DNA of 64,000 bases, taken from contig NZ_REFY01000003.1 of assembly GCF_003841485.1 (NCBI RefSeq), positions 62,001 to 126,000 on the forward strand, read 5' to 3'. Numbering within the stretch: the first letter of the stretch is position 1; each line of letters begins with the position of its first letter. A program made the position numbers and the translations under genes. The stretch is from Natrarchaeobius halalkaliphilus. Lineage in GTDB: Archaea; Halobacteriota; Halobacteria; Halobacteriales; Natrialbaceae. This document shows, piece after piece, positions 1 to 9,149 of the stretch. The notes below the pieces were generated by a model. That model worked only from the letters and a program-made list of their open reading frames with translations. It made no database searches and was not told where the DNA came from.

Positions 1-138
1 CCAGGATTCTGGTTCGTCCCTCGGACGGTCGTGCTCGACCGGAATGTCTGCATAGCCACAGTTTGAACAGGCGACGGTCGACGCCTCTCCGAGAGACAGT
101 CGCTCGAGCGAGCCCTGGCATCGGGGACACTCGTCCAT
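1..138 (-). CDS. Small zinc-ribbon protein, C-terminus cut by window edge
   Basis: Only the first 46 residues are visible. They carry two CxxC pairs, CPRC at residues 4-7 and CSNC at 24-27, spaced as in a single zinc ribbon, followed by an acidic linker. Such short ribbon proteins are common in haloarchaea and usually have no assigned function; a role in nucleic-acid or protein binding is only a guess. The ATG at 138 is the first start after an upstream region with no coding pattern. The gene is divergent from the methyltransferase at 421. Confidence 0.7.
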   Translation of the reverse strand, partial: MDECPRCQGSLERLSLGEASTVACSNCGYADIPVEHDRPRDEPESW

Positions 139-420
139 ACTGAAACTTCTCGCGGGCTGTCCTTAACTCTATTCGAACGTGTCGTGAAACCATACTGTTG
201 GTCGCGGTCGATCGGGCCTTCGACCGCTCGAGTGATGGCTATCTCGGATTTGCGAGGACTTTTGGACGCGACTCGCGTAGCTGGTGCTAATGAGTGACAC
301 GTCTAATTTGGATCCGTCGTCGACGGTCGCCGGCATTCGCTCGACTCGCGTTCGGTCTCCCCCGTCCGGAGGTGTACGACCGGCGGTGGTGGTCAAAACG
401 CGAGAATCGATCGGCCGATA

Positions 421-1065
421 ATGGCTCCCCCCTCACGCCGGAATCTGGCCCGAGTCCTCGAGTCACTCGAGGACTTCTCGGATCCGTCTCCAGCGCTCGA
501 GCAGTATCTGACGCCGTCGGATCTGGCCGCTCACCTCTGTCACCTGGCGAGGCTACAGGGTGATCTGGATCGTCGTGTTCTGGACCTCGGGACGGGAACG
601 GGGATGCTCGCTATCGCCGCGGCGATTTCGGGGGCCGACGCCGTCGTCGGCATCGACGTCGACCCCGACGCGCTCGAATTGGCTCGACGAAACGAACGGG
701 CGGTCGAACCCGGACTCGACAGCGGTCGAACCGACGGAATCGACTGGGTCCGCGGCGATGTCATCCGACACCCGTTTTCGGAGGAGGCGGGAACCGTCGT
801 CTCGAACCCGCCGTTCGGCGCACAGCGTGGCAATCGCCACGCCGACCGTTCGTTTCTCGAAACCGCGCGCGAACTCTCTTCGGTCTCCTATACGATTCAC
901 AACGAGGGGAGTCAGTCGTTCGTCGAGTCCTACGCGGCGGATTTCGGTGGCGACGTGACCCACGCGTTCCGCGCCGAGTTACCGATCGATCGCCGTTTTG
1001 CGTTTCACACGGAGCGGACGGAAACGCTCGAGGCGGAAGTATTCCGTATCGAGTGGCCCGAGTGA
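421..1065 (+). CDS. METTL5-type RNA/DNA N6-adenine methyltransferase
   Basis: A 214-residue class I SAM-dependent methyltransferase. The SAM-binding loop DLGTGTG lies at residues 55-61, the acidic end of beta-2 (GIDVDPDA) near 77-84, and the catalytic NPPF motif at 129-132, which is typical of enzymes that methylate an exocyclic amino group of adenine. The short single-domain layout and the region after NPPF match the archaeal/eukaryotic METTL5 group, whose eukaryotic member modifies an adenosine of small-subunit rRNA. Here an rRNA substrate is inferred from family only. It is monocistronic, and it converges on the ABC permease gene ending at 1106. Confidence 0.85.
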   Translation: MAPPSRRNLARVLESLEDFSDPSPALEQYLTPSDLAAHLCHLARLQGDLDRRVLDLGTGTGMLAIAAAISGADAVVGIDVDPDALELARRNERAVEPGLDSGRTDGIDWVRGDVIRHPFSEEAGTVVSNPPFGAQRGNRHADRSFLETARELSSVSYTIHNEGSQSFVESYAADFGGDVTHAFRAELPIDRRFAFHTERTETLEAEVFRIEWPE

Positions 1066-1105
1066 TGGCGCTTTCATACGGCCGTCAGGTCTCGAGTTTC
1101 CCGGA

Positions 1106-2335
1106 CTACTCGAGGTGTTCGATCCGGGCGTATCGCCCGGCTCGCCAGCCGGTGACGAGGGCGACGGTGGTTCCGAGCATCAGCGCCAGTCCGATGCCGA
1201 GGACGTAGACCTCGAGTGGGGTTCGAAGGAGGCGCTCGAAACCGATGACGGCGGTCGAAATGTGGTTTAACCCCCGAACCAGCGGTGGCGTCGCTGCGAG
1301 GCCGACGATACCACCGAGCAGCCCGATACTGAGGCCCTGGACGCCGATCGTTCCCGCCAGAACGGGCCGCGAGAGGCCGATCGCTCGGAGCGCGGCGAGT
1401 TCGGTCCGCTGGTGGTAGGTGACGAGCGTGAACAGGTTTACCGTGAGAACGCTGCCGCCGAGGACGGCGAGCCCGACCAGTGTGAGACCACTGGCGATGA
1501 CGAGCGGGCGCTCTTCGAGCATCGCGCCGACCTGTTCGTCGCTCGTGCGGACGTCGTAGTCGGGATACGCCGCTGTGAGTTCGTTGCGTACCTCGTCACG
1601 GTCGGCGTCGTCGGTCACGTTGGCGGTGATGAACGTCGACCGATCCGTTCCCGTCGTTCCGGCGACCGCCTGCAGATCGACCAGCGGGAGCGTCACCGTG
1701 TCCGAGCCGAGAAACTGCGAGTAGTACGCGGACGTTCCAACGACCGTGAACTCGTACTCCGGCGCGGACTCGCGGCTGGTCCCGACGTACACCGTATCGC
1801 CGGTCTCCGCGTCTAATTCGCCCGCGATGGCCGGATCGAGGACGATCTCTTCGACCACTGGATCGTCTGCTCGCGCATCCTCGTATGCTTCCTCGGGGGT
1901 TTCAAATCCGTCACCGTCCTCGAATCCGAACCCGTCGTGGGTTCGCTGGACGCCGACCGCCGGATTCCGCTCGAGATCGTCGGGTTCCGTTCCGATGTAG
2001 ACGTCGTGCATCGCGATCGGAGAGGCTCCGGTGATATCTTCCCGTTCCGAGAGTTCGGCGGCGACGGCGTGTGAGCCCACGACGGAATTCTCCGTTCCGC
2101 TCGCACCAGGATCGACCGGATCGCTCGAGATCCAGATGTCTCGATCGGCGGTGTCGAGTCCGTCCTCCCCCATCGCGACGACGCCGGCACCCAGGCTCGT
2201 CAACAGCGTCACCGACAACACCGCGACCGCGACGGCGAGTATCGCGAGGACCGTTCGGCTCGGTGATCGGCGGAGTTGAACGAGGGCAATTCCGGCTACC
2301 GCGCGAGCCCGTACCGATCTCCCGCGAACGCTCAC
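1106..2335 (-). CDS. ABC transporter permease, FtsX/MacB type (second subunit)
   Basis: A 409-residue permease with the classic FtsX layout: one membrane segment near residues 25-47, a large extracytoplasmic domain of roughly 220 residues, then three membrane segments in the last 130 residues. The family couples ATP hydrolysis to mechanotransmission or export of lipoproteins, peptides or small molecules rather than simple import. It starts with GTG at 2335, overlapping the TGA of the upstream permease by four bases (GTGA), so translation is probably coupled. It is the last gene of the three-gene leftward operon 4345-1106. The substrate cannot be told from the sequence. Confidence 0.85.
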   Translation of the reverse strand: MSVRGRSVRARAVAGIALVQLRRSPSRTVLAILAVAVAVLSVTLLTSLGAGVVAMGEDGLDTADRDIWISSDPVDPGASGTENSVVGSHAVAAELSEREDITGASPIAMHDVYIGTEPDDLERNPAVGVQRTHDGFGFEDGDGFETPEEAYEDARADDPVVEEIVLDPAIAGELDAETGDTVYVGTSRESAPEYEFTVVGTSAYYSQFLGSDTVTLPLVDLQAVAGTTGTDRSTFITANVTDDADRDEVRNELTAAYPDYDVRTSDEQVGAMLEERPLVIASGLTLVGLAVLGGSVLTVNLFTLVTYHQRTELAALRAIGLSRPVLAGTIGVQGLSIGLLGGIVGLAATPPLVRGLNHISTAVIGFERLLRTPLEVYVLGIGLALMLGTTVALVTGWRAGRYARIEHLE

Positions 2336-3591
2336 TGTCCGACCTCCTCTAGCACGGATGTTCGCGCGGCGACGGTGAGTGGGTACGGTATCGCGAGTAA
2401 TCCGGAGACGAGCGAGATGACGACCGCGTAGGGGACAAGTATCGGATGGGAAAGCGCGATGGCTCCCGATGCGACGGTGGCGGTCGCGGCCGCGTTGACG
2501 GCGTGGATACCGACGATCCCGAGTCCGGCCCCAAGAAGTGCCCCACAGAGTGTAGTCGCGATCGTCGAGAGGGCGACCACCGATAGCCGGCCCAGAGTGG
2601 GAACGCCGATCGACTCGAGGACCGCGAGCGTGCGTCGGTCTTCGTTGACGGTCATTCCCGCGGTCGTCGCGACGAAGGAGGTGCAGATAGCGATGCCGAC
2701 GACGAGGGCGAGAACGCTCGTCGCGAACGCCAGCCCGTCGTCGAACAGCGACGACGGATCGGCGGTGCCGGACGTTTCGACGGCGGCGTCCGGATACGCG
2801 TCAGCCGAACCCGACTGTGCTGCACCGGTTTCCCCCCAGATCAAAACCTCATCAGCGAGTTCGTCGTCACTCGATCCGGCGAACGACTGGAGCTCGCTCA
2901 GGTGGACGAGGGCGATCGGAGCGGACGCGTCGTCGTCTCGTTCGTCCGCGACCGCCGTCACGGTAAGCGAGAGCTGCGACGAACCGTCTTCGTGGGGCAT
3001 CGGAACTGCGAGTTCGTCACCTTCGGCGGCCGCGAGTCGATCCGCAGCAGCCGCCGAGAGGACGACCTCGCCGCTCGGTGGTCCGTCGAACGAGCCGTTC
3101 GCGTAGTGGGGATCACCCGGTTCGAGGCCGTCGGTCGACAGCCCCGCGACCGTTCGCGGCTCTTCATCTGCGACCGCACCGACGAAGAGGACGGACCGTG
3201 CCTCCCCACCATCGGCGGTCTCGAGGCTCCCCGTTTCGGCGAGCACGGGTGAAGCGTGATCGACGCCGCTCGCGGAGCGAATCGTCGTGGCTCGATCGGT
3301 TGCGTCCCCGAGCCGCGGCCCCTCGACGCCGTCGACCGTCGACAGCACGCCGCTTTTTTCGGGGACGATACGAACGTCGGCATCGTTCTGACTCGCTACG
3401 CTTCCGTCTGCCAGCGCGAGTGCGACTCCGGAGACGATCACCAGTAGTGCGATCGTGAGTGCAACTGCACTGATCGTTGCGAGTATCCGACCCGAGCGTG
3501 TCCTGGTCGTCAGCGTCCAGAGCCGCGCGAGCGAGAAGCCGACGAGACCGCGCCAACGGCTTCGTCTCGTTCCCTCGGTATCATCACGCAT
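2332..3591 (-). CDS. ABC transporter permease, FtsX/MacB type (first subunit)
   Basis: A 419-residue permease with the same topology as its downstream neighbour: a membrane segment near residues 36-62, an external domain, and three C-terminal membrane segments starting near residue 289. The two permeases share the fold but differ clearly in sequence, so the complex is probably a heterodimer with one ATPase type. The ATG at 3591 overlaps the stop of the ATPase gene by eight bases. The external domain is rich in Asp, Glu and Ala, as expected of a halophile surface domain. Function beyond export or mechanotransmission is not deducible. Confidence 0.85.
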   Translation of the reverse strand: MRDDTEGTRRSRWRGLVGFSLARLWTLTTRTRSGRILATISAVALTIALLVIVSGVALALADGSVASQNDADVRIVPEKSGVLSTVDGVEGPRLGDATDRATTIRSASGVDHASPVLAETGSLETADGGEARSVLFVGAVADEEPRTVAGLSTDGLEPGDPHYANGSFDGPPSGEVVLSAAAADRLAAAEGDELAVPMPHEDGSSQLSLTVTAVADERDDDASAPIALVHLSELQSFAGSSDDELADEVLIWGETGAAQSGSADAYPDAAVETSGTADPSSLFDDGLAFATSVLALVVGIAICTSFVATTAGMTVNEDRRTLAVLESIGVPTLGRLSVVALSTIATTLCGALLGAGLGIVGIHAVNAAATATVASGAIALSHPILVPYAVVISLVSGLLAIPYPLTVAARTSVLEEVGQ

Positions 3592-4345
3592 CCGGTACCA
3601 CCGCGCCGTCCCGGAGAGTGACGACTCGATCGGCGGCCGAGAGTGTGTCGTCGTCGTGGGAAGCGATTACGACGACGCGATCGCTGCCGACGTCCGTCAG
3701 CACCTCGATCACCTCGGCTCCGGTCGCCGTGTCGAGTTCGCCGGTCGGCTCGTCGGCCACGACCACGTCCGGATCGGTCGCAAGCGCCCTCGCTATCGCG
3801 ACTCGCTGTCGTTCGCCCCCGCTCAGCTCCGAGGGGAGATGCGTGATCCGCTCCGCGAGACCGACCCGCTCGAGCAGTGTCGTCGCTCGGGTTCGTCGAC
3901 GCGATCTCGGCACGCCCAACTGAACGAGCGGCAATGCGACGTTTGCCCGCGCCGAAAGCGATGGGAGCAGATGAAACCGCTGGAAGACGATACCGACGTG
4001 TTGGCGTCGATGACGCGTTCGCTTGCGATCTGAGAGTTTCGTGAGATCGGTCCCGAGCAATTCGACTCGACCCTCGCTCGGGACGAGCAATCCCGAGATC
4101 GCGTGTAAGATCGTCGACTTTCCGCTACCGCTTGGTCCCTGTAGCCCGACGATCTCTCCGCGATCGCAGGTTACCGTAACGTCTCGAAGGGCCCTTACCG
4201 CTCGATCCGGGCCCGAGCGCAGACGGCCACCGGTGTCACCGTACTCGTGGGACACGTTCTCGAGACGGACCGCAGGGATCGAGGCGTTGTCACTGTCCGT
4301 CTCGGAACTCCTCGAGGGCGACTGCCGTAGTACACGTTGAATCAT
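3584..4345 (-). CDS. ABC transporter ATP-binding protein, LolD/MacB type
   Basis: A 253-residue nucleotide-binding subunit. It has Walker A GPSGSGKST, the ABC signature LSGGERQRV, Walker B DVVVADEPT and the switch-histidine region VIASHD near the end. The closest functional class is the LolD/MacB/FtsE ATPases that partner FtsX-like permeases, which agrees with the two permease genes directly downstream. It is the first gene of the operon, and the ATG at 4345 follows 312 bases with no recognisable gene. The first about 25 residues are a low-complexity leader, so a slightly later start is possible. Confidence 0.9.
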   Translation of the reverse strand: MIQRVLRQSPSRSSETDSDNASIPAVRLENVSHEYGDTGGRLRSGPDRAVRALRDVTVTCDRGEIVGLQGPSGSGKSTILHAISGLLVPSEGRVELLGTDLTKLSDRKRTRHRRQHVGIVFQRFHLLPSLSARANVALPLVQLGVPRSRRRTRATTLLERVGLAERITHLPSELSGGERQRVAIARALATDPDVVVADEPTGELDTATGAEVIEVLTDVGSDRVVVIASHDDDTLSAADRVVTLRDGAVVPDA

Positions 4346-4657
4346 CCGTCCACTCTCAACCCGATCGTGTCGACGGGACTCCGGACCATTGTTTCTGTCC
4401 GGCTTCCCGCCGTGGTCCGATCGTTAACCGCTGCCGGATCGTTCTCGGGACGGCCTGATACGGATCCTGAGAGGGGGTGAGTGCCCGAAACGTACACGTA
4501 CAGTGGACTGTTCGTGGTGCATACCGTTCGGTTGCCCAGTGAGCATCTCGGTAGCGAGCACTCGAGAGCGCGATGTAGCGCTGGATCTGCGTCGATGGTT
4601 GCGTTTCCACTCGTTGTGGTTCCCTATCCGTTGTATGCCACTAGCCGCTGTGATCCA
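4346..4657. other. Intergenic gap upstream of the ABC operon
   Basis: This stretch lies between the ATPase start and the rhomboid stop. I see no convincing gene, and the short reading frames in it have the base usage of non-coding DNA. It holds one TGATACGG octamer at 4456-4463, the sequence that opens the palindromic repeats elsewhere in the window, but no repeat arm follows. The promoter of the leftward ABC operon should lie at its left end. Confidence 0.5.
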
Positions 4658-6496
4658 CTAACCGTCGTAACTCTCCTCGTGAGCCACCGCAACCGTCGTT
4701 CCAGCGGTTTCGGCGTACAGGGTTCCGTCCTCGTTCTCGACGGTCAGCCCACCTGCGACGGCCGACTCGTTCAGTTCCGGAACGGGGACGCTCGAGACCG
4801 ACTCGTCGCCGTCCGAATCGATCTCGAGGAGGAACTCTCCCTCGTCGGGGGCGATCGCGACCGTGCTGTTGTCGATGCGGACGTCCGCACGGGAGGCGTT
4901 CGACTCGTAGGCGAGTTGACGATCGGTTCCATCCTGCCAGAGCCACACCTGATAGACGGTGTCGTTTCCGACGGGGTCCCAGCCGGCGCGCTCGACGTGG
5001 ACGGTTTCTCGCCAGCCAGGGCCGCCGACCGAAACCGTCTCCGATCCCGAAAACTCGAGCCGAGCGGCGGTGATCGCTTCCATCCAGAGGTTTCGCCGGT
5101 CGCTGGAGACGATTACGCCGTCTCCGGAGAGTCCAGCGTCGTCTTCGATCGCGTCGATTCCGATCCCGGAAACGAGTTCGTTTTCGACTCCTTCGGCGTA
5201 CTGAACGGTGTAATCTTCGATCTGAACCGTCGGTCCGTCGGCGTCCGTGGCCCCCTCGATCACCAGCAGGTTGAGCGGGATCGCGACCCCGCCGAGGACG
5301 GCGAGGACCAGCAACACGCTCACGAACGCGGTGCCACGACGAGTGAGCGTCCCCGCCCCCCGTGATCCCGCGTCAAAACTCGAAGCTAGCTCCCGGATTC
5401 GCTCGAACCGAACGCCCGCTTCGCTGTGGGCGCTTTCCTCACCATCCAGTCGATCGATTGGACGATCGACAGGAGAGCCAGGTGCCCCGTCACGCGAACT
5501 TCGAGCGCGTTGAATCCGGGTTGCGAACCGGTCGGGGAGCACCGGCCGGTTCGAGGCGGCGATCGCGAGCGTGATAACGAGGGCGAGTGCCGCGACGAGT
5601 GCGACGCCGGGCCCCCGAAACAGATAGTACGTGTTCCCTTCTCCGAACCAGTATATCTGCCAGAGCCCCTTCGAGAACGCATAGAGGAGCACGGCGATCC
5701 AGATGCGCATCGCGCTCGGAGCGACTCCGGAGCCGCCGGTCCGATTTCGCCGGCGCTCGAGGAGCGCGATTCCGAGGACGAGCCCGATGAAAAAGCCGAG
5801 TGCGTGGCCCTGAATGGCGACGTTTGCCCACGACGGAGCGGATGGTGGACTCGCTTCGGCCGCGTAGACGAAGACCGGTGATCGAAGCGAGTTGTACACC
5901 GTTACCAGAGCGCTCTGAATTCCGATCGTTGCGATGAGCGTCGTAATCGGATATCGGACGATTGCGAACCCGGCAAACGCAAAGACGAGGCCCGAAAATC
6001 CGATGACGGGGCCGAGCGCGAAGAGACTCGTCACGATCCCGATACCGATGACCGCGAGCGGAAAGAGAACGAGTGCCCGAACCCACGGATTCGAACGCCA
6101 CCACGGGAGGGTTTCAGCGATCTCTTCGTCGGGGTAGTGTCCCCAGACGTACTCTGCGATCGGCGCGACGGCCACCGTCGCGATCAGGTTCCCGACGAGG
6201 TGACCGAAGCTCGCGTGAGAGAACGACGACGTCAAGATACCCAGTGGATAAAAATACGACCAGGCTCGGTACGGGATCGTTACCGGATCGGAGAGATTCG
6301 ATATCCCGTCCTGGACGAACAGGTAGACGGTGAGGACGATGGCGATGACGACCAGCGTTCCCCACGGCACTCCGAGGACGAACCTGGCTCGAGCGATATC
6401 GCGCCAGCGTCGATCAGTGTCGTCGAGTCGGCTCACGACTGCGAGTGATCCGAAAATCGCCACCGCGACGAGCAGCGTGAGCGCGACCGAAAGCAT
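4658..6496 (-). CDS. Rhomboid intramembrane serine protease with extra C-terminal extracytoplasmic domain
   Basis: A 612-residue membrane protein. The rhomboid core shows [10 protein letters not shown] (residues 94-103), the catalytic serine motif GFSG (166-169, Ser168) and the catalytic histidine in QGHALG (His231), so the protease looks active. After the core there are more membrane segments and a charged cytoplasmic loop. A final membrane segment near residue 400 is followed by an Asp/Glu-rich domain of about 190 residues not found in minimal rhomboids. I chose ATG 6496 because a TATA-like AGTATATAGG sits about 25-30 bases upstream, inside the longer in-frame extension. It is divergent from rpoL. 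The substrate is unknown. Confidence 0.85.
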   Translation of the reverse strand: MLSVALTLLVAVAIFGSLAVVSRLDDTDRRWRDIARARFVLGVPWGTLVVIAIVLTVYLFVQDGISNLSDPVTIPYRAWSYFYPLGILTSSFSHASFGHLVGNLIATVAVAPIAEYVWGHYPDEEIAETLPWWRSNPWVRALVLFPLAVIGIGIVTSLFALGPVIGFSGLVFAFAGFAIVRYPITTLIATIGIQSALVTVYNSLRSPVFVYAAEASPPSAPSWANVAIQGHALGFFIGLVLGIALLERRRNRTGGSGVAPSAMRIWIAVLLYAFSKGLWQIYWFGEGNTYYLFRGPGVALVAALALVITLAIAASNRPVLPDRFATRIQRARSSRDGAPGSPVDRPIDRLDGEESAHSEAGVRFERIRELASSFDAGSRGAGTLTRRGTAFVSVLLVLAVLGGVAIPLNLLVIEGATDADGPTVQIEDYTVQYAEGVENELVSGIGIDAIEDDAGLSGDGVIVSSDRRNLWMEAITAARLEFSGSETVSVGGPGWRETVHVERAGWDPVGNDTVYQVWLWQDGTDRQLAYESNASRADVRIDNSTVAIAPDEGEFLLEIDSDGDESVSSVPVPELNESAVAGGLTVENEDGTLYAETAGTTVAVAHEESYDG

Positions 6497-6520
6497 GTGC
6501 CTGTGGTTCGACCGGACGCC

Positions 6521-6530
6521 TATATACTGC
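6521..6530 (-). promoter_or_regulatory. TATA-like promoter element for the rhomboid gene
   Basis: On the minus strand the sequence reads GCAGTATATAGG, centred about 28 bases before the ATG at 6496. That spacing fits a leaderless haloarchaeal transcript and argues against the longer in-frame start at 6592. Confidence 0.5.
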
Positions 6531-6556
6531 TCGCTGTCCGTTCGTCCACTCGGGAG

Positions 6557-6573
6557 GTACCTTCGAAAGGTAC
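6557..6573. repeat. Short inverted repeat upstream of rpoL
   Basis: GTACCTT and AAGGTAC form seven-base arms around CGA, 28-44 bases before the rpoL ATG, where BRE/TATA contacts would be expected. It may be an operator or simply chance; no other copy was noticed. Confidence 0.3.
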
Positions 6574-6600
6574 AAGCGGCCGACGAACGCACGAGTAGGT

Positions 6601-6885
6601 ATGGAACTGCGGGTTACCGAGAGCACCGAGGACGAACTCTCGATCGAGATCGCTGGGGAGGATCACACGTTCATGAACGTCCTCAAAGGCACATTGCTCG
6701 AGCACGACGACGTCAGCGCAGCGACCTACGACATGAATCCCGAACAGTCGGGTGGACAGACCGACCCCATCCTGACGGTCAAAACGGAAGCGGGAGTCGA
6801 CCCACTCGAAGCGCTCGAGGAGGCCGCGGTTGACGTCCGTGAGAAAGCGGTTTCGTTTCGCGACGCGTTCGACGCTGCAACCTAA
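6601..6885 (+). CDS. rpoL: DNA-directed RNA polymerase subunit L (Rpo11)
   Basis: A 94-residue protein that matches archaeal Rpo11/RpoL in length and in its conserved core, including HTFMNVLKG near residues 22-30 and the [10 protein letters not shown] stretch near 43-52. In archaeal RNA polymerase, subunit L pairs with subunit D to form the assembly platform equivalent to bacterial alpha2 and eukaryotic Rpb3-Rpb11. It is an essential housekeeping gene. Its TAA stop (6883-6885) overlaps the stop of the convergent cupin gene. Confidence 0.97.
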   Translation: MELRVTESTEDELSIEIAGEDHTFMNVLKGTLLEHDDVSAATYDMNPEQSGGQTDPILTVKTEAGVDPLEALEEAAVDVREKAVSFRDAFDAAT

Positions 6886-7348
6886 TCCGGGCCGTCCCAG
6901 TAGTCGACGTCATCGTCGATTCGATAGTAGCCGGAGAGCGACCGCTCGCCTCGTTCCCCGGGTGCCAAACCGGCGAACACACCCAGTTTTTCCATCTCGG
7001 GATAAACCGTGACGTCGGGTTCGTTCATCGTCGAGAACAGAAGATAGCGAAGCGGACCGTCGGAGCCGTTGACGACGCGGTGATAGCCCGATTCGTCCGC
7101 GGGAAACGCGACGTACTCTTCCTCTCGGAAGTCGTACATCTCGCCATCGAGTCGAAGCGTCCCGTTCCCCGAACGGATGTACATCGCCTCTTCGTTGCCG
7201 TGAGATAGTGGTAGGGCCAGGATCGACAGCCAGCTGGAAGCTCGTAGAGACTACAGCCCGGCTGATCGGAGTCGGCCGCCCCTCCCAGTTGTTTCCGTCT
7301 GAACCGTACGTCGTCTCGCTCGAGATCGGATTCGTTGATCGGATCCAT
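6882..7348 (-). pseudogene. Cupin-domain protein, interrupted by a frameshift
   Basis: Two reading frames together make one cupin of about 155 residues. The first runs from ATG 7348 (MDPINESDLERD) to WPYHY near 7210. The second continues with NEEAMYIRSGNG and runs to the stop at 6882. The break lies near 7195-7205, where one base seems to be missing inside a Gly/Ala codon. The family normally reads WPYHYHTANEEA here, and the second histidine, a metal ligand in cupins, is also replaced (HYL). It may be a true pseudogene or a sequencing error. Translation of the second part alone could start at the internal ATG at 7184 but would lack the first metal-binding motif. Confidence 0.75.
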
Positions 7349-7424
7349 ACGAGCCAGAAGAGATCTGGACGTATTAGTTCCAGTGGCTGAACTGACAGAT
7401 GCGTGCGTCTGGTCCAACTGAATC

Positions 7425-8267
7425 CTAACAGGTGGCGTAGTAGACGTAGACGTCGCCGCCGGGGCCGACGTGAACGTCGATCCCCTCACCGTCGTATCCG
7501 TCGCGAACGTCGTCGCCGATACTAGAGACGAGTAGCCGATCGGTGATGTCGTCTGCGAGATCGGCTTCGTCGGCGTACTCCTGGATCGTCGGGCCGTCAA
7601 GTGAGAGCTGTCCGCCGATCGGTTCTCCGTGGCAGTCGGCTCCAAACTCGCCTGGGTCGGCCAGACCGGGGCGTTCGTCCTCGTACTCGACCGACACGAA
7701 CGCCCTGTTTTGATACTCCGCGTAGGCGGCCAGTGCTCCATCGTACTCCCGCGGCTCGCCGCTGGTCGCTCGTTCGCTTTCCAGACGCTCGTGTACCTCA
7801 TTTGCGGTGACCTCGAGATCGATGCCGGCCGCCTGTGTCCCCTCCCCAGGTGCGTCGGGTGGAGCGGGTGACCCGATGCCCGGAATAATCGTCGGAGAGA
7901 CGATTCCCGTCGCGAACAGGACTGCGACGATACCGATGACGGCGAATATCGGCATATACGGCTTTGCGACCTCGAGCCAGCTCGGCGTCTCGAGGTCGCG
8001 GTCGACGTCGGCGTAGGTCTGTTCGGTCTTTTCGAGCTCGGGGTTCCCACACCGCGAACACGGCGGATTGTTCTTGACGTGGTCGCGGCCGCAGTTCGAA
8101 CAGCGCCAGACGTACGGCGTGCCGGTATCGACGGTTCTGGCCGGCGAGTTGCGCGGCTCTTTGCCCGCCCTGACGACCGCCCGTTCGAAGGCGTTGTGCC
8201 CACACTCGTCACAGGGCGGATCGTTCTCTTCGTGGGGTTTCCCACACCACGTACACCGCCACTTCAC
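7425..8267 (-). CDS. Double zinc-ribbon membrane protein with possible CAP-like external domain
   Basis: A 280-residue protein beginning at GTG 8267. Two similar zinc ribbons come first (CTWC 5-8 with CDEC 19-22, then CSNC with CSRC about 56-73), each containing the phrase NPPC or DPPC. A single membrane segment follows near residues 105-125, then a Pro-rich linker and an acidic domain of about 150 residues that ends in VYVYYATC. The final domain resembles haloarchaeal proteins annotated as CAP/SCP-like, but I cannot see the full set of CAP residues. Ribbons inside and an acidic domain outside suggest a membrane-anchored sensor or scaffold. Function is unknown. Confidence 0.65.
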   Translation of the reverse strand: MKWRCTWCGKPHEENDPPCDECGHNAFERAVVRAGKEPRNSPARTVDTGTPYVWRCSNCGRDHVKNNPPCSRCGNPELEKTEQTYADVDRDLETPSWLEVAKPYMPIFAVIGIVAVLFATGIVSPTIIPGIGSPAPPDAPGEGTQAAGIDLEVTANEVHERLESERATSGEPREYDGALAAYAEYQNRAFVSVEYEDERPGLADPGEFGADCHGEPIGGQLSLDGPTIQEYADEADLADDITDRLLVSSIGDDVRDGYDGEGIDVHVGPGGDVYVYYATC

Positions 8268-8333
8268 TGAATGAAGGGCACAACTGCGAGAATATAAGCG
8301 TACTGGAAGGTCGACGAGGGACCGCTCCGGCGC

Positions 8334-9149
8334 TCACAGACGAACGGGCACGTCGTGTTCGTCGAGATAGGTCTTCGTCTCCTCGATCGAGTACTCGTCG
8401 AAATGAAAGATCGACGCCGCTAACCCAGCGTCCGCGTCGGCTTCGGTGAACACGTCGTACATGTCCTCGGGACTGCCACAGCCCGAGGAGGCGATAACGG
8501 GCGTCTCCACGGCGTCACAGACAGCACTGGTCAACGGAAGATCGTACCCGTCTTTGGTTCCGTCCTTGTCGATCGAGTTGACGAACAGTTCGCCCGCTCC
8601 GCGGGCCTCCGCCTCGCTTGCCCACTCGAGGACGTCGATCCCGGTTCCCTCGCGGCCGCCCTTTTTGGTACACTCGAACCAGCAGGACTCCCCGTCGATA
8701 TCGACGTAGTGCTCTCCCTCCTCGTCGAAGCGGCGTCTCGCGTCGACGCTGATGACGATACACTGACTGCCGAACGCGCGTGCCCCTTCGGTGATCAGTT
8801 GGGGTCGCTCGATGGCACCCGTCGTGATGGACACCTTGTCCGCACCGGCACGAAGCGTTTCTTTGATGTCGTCGGTCGTCCGGATGCCGCCGCCGACGGT
8901 GAGCGGAATAAACACTTCGTCCGCGACGCGCTCGACGACGTCGAGCATCGTTTCGCGACCCTCGGCCGACGCGGTGATGTCGAGGAAGACGAACTCGTCG
9001 GCTCCAGACTCGTTGTACGCTTTGGCCATCTCGACCGGATCGCCGGTGTATTCGAGGTCCTCGAAGTGTACACCGGTATACACCGCCGGGTTCCCGTCTT
9101 CGTCCAGATCGACGTCGATACACGGGATGATTCGCTTGGTCAGCACCAT
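8334..9149 (-). CDS. hisF: Imidazole glycerol phosphate synthase cyclase subunit HisF
   Basis: A 271-residue TIM barrel. It converts PRFAR and ammonia (from HisH) into imidazole glycerol phosphate and AICAR, linking histidine and purine synthesis. The catalytic aspartates are visible in CIDVDL near residue 11 and ISVDAR near the middle, and the phosphate-binding motifs LTVGGGIR and SITTGAI are present. It carries a short insert with FECTKKGGREGTG, as is usual in archaeal/bacterial HisF. No other his gene is adjacent, which is common for haloarchaea with scattered his genes. An AT-rich promoter region lies upstream. Confidence 0.97.
   Translation of the reverse strand: MVLTKRIIPCIDVDLDEDGNPAVYTGVHFEDLEYTGDPVEMAKAYNESGADEFVFLDITASAEGRETMLDVVERVADEVFIPLTVGGGIRTTDDIKETLRAGADKVSITTGAIERPQLITEGARAFGSQCIVISVDARRRFDEEGEHYVDIDGESCWFECTKKGGREGTGIDVLEWASEAEARGAGELFVNSIDKDGTKDGYDLPLTSAVCDAVETPVIASSGCGSPEDMYDVFTEADADAGLAASIFHFDEYSIEETKTYLDEHDVPVRL

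Noticed and set aside
3078-3458. Long Arg/Ser-rich reading frames opposite the ABC permease, and similar frames opposite most large genes.
   Set aside because: They are antisense or shifted shadows of GC-rich real genes, lack domains and have an amino-acid content unlike halophile proteins.
4456-4463. TGATACGG, the opening of the palindromic repeats, upstream of the ABC operon.
   Set aside because: No arm of the repeat follows and no gene ends there, so it is probably chance.
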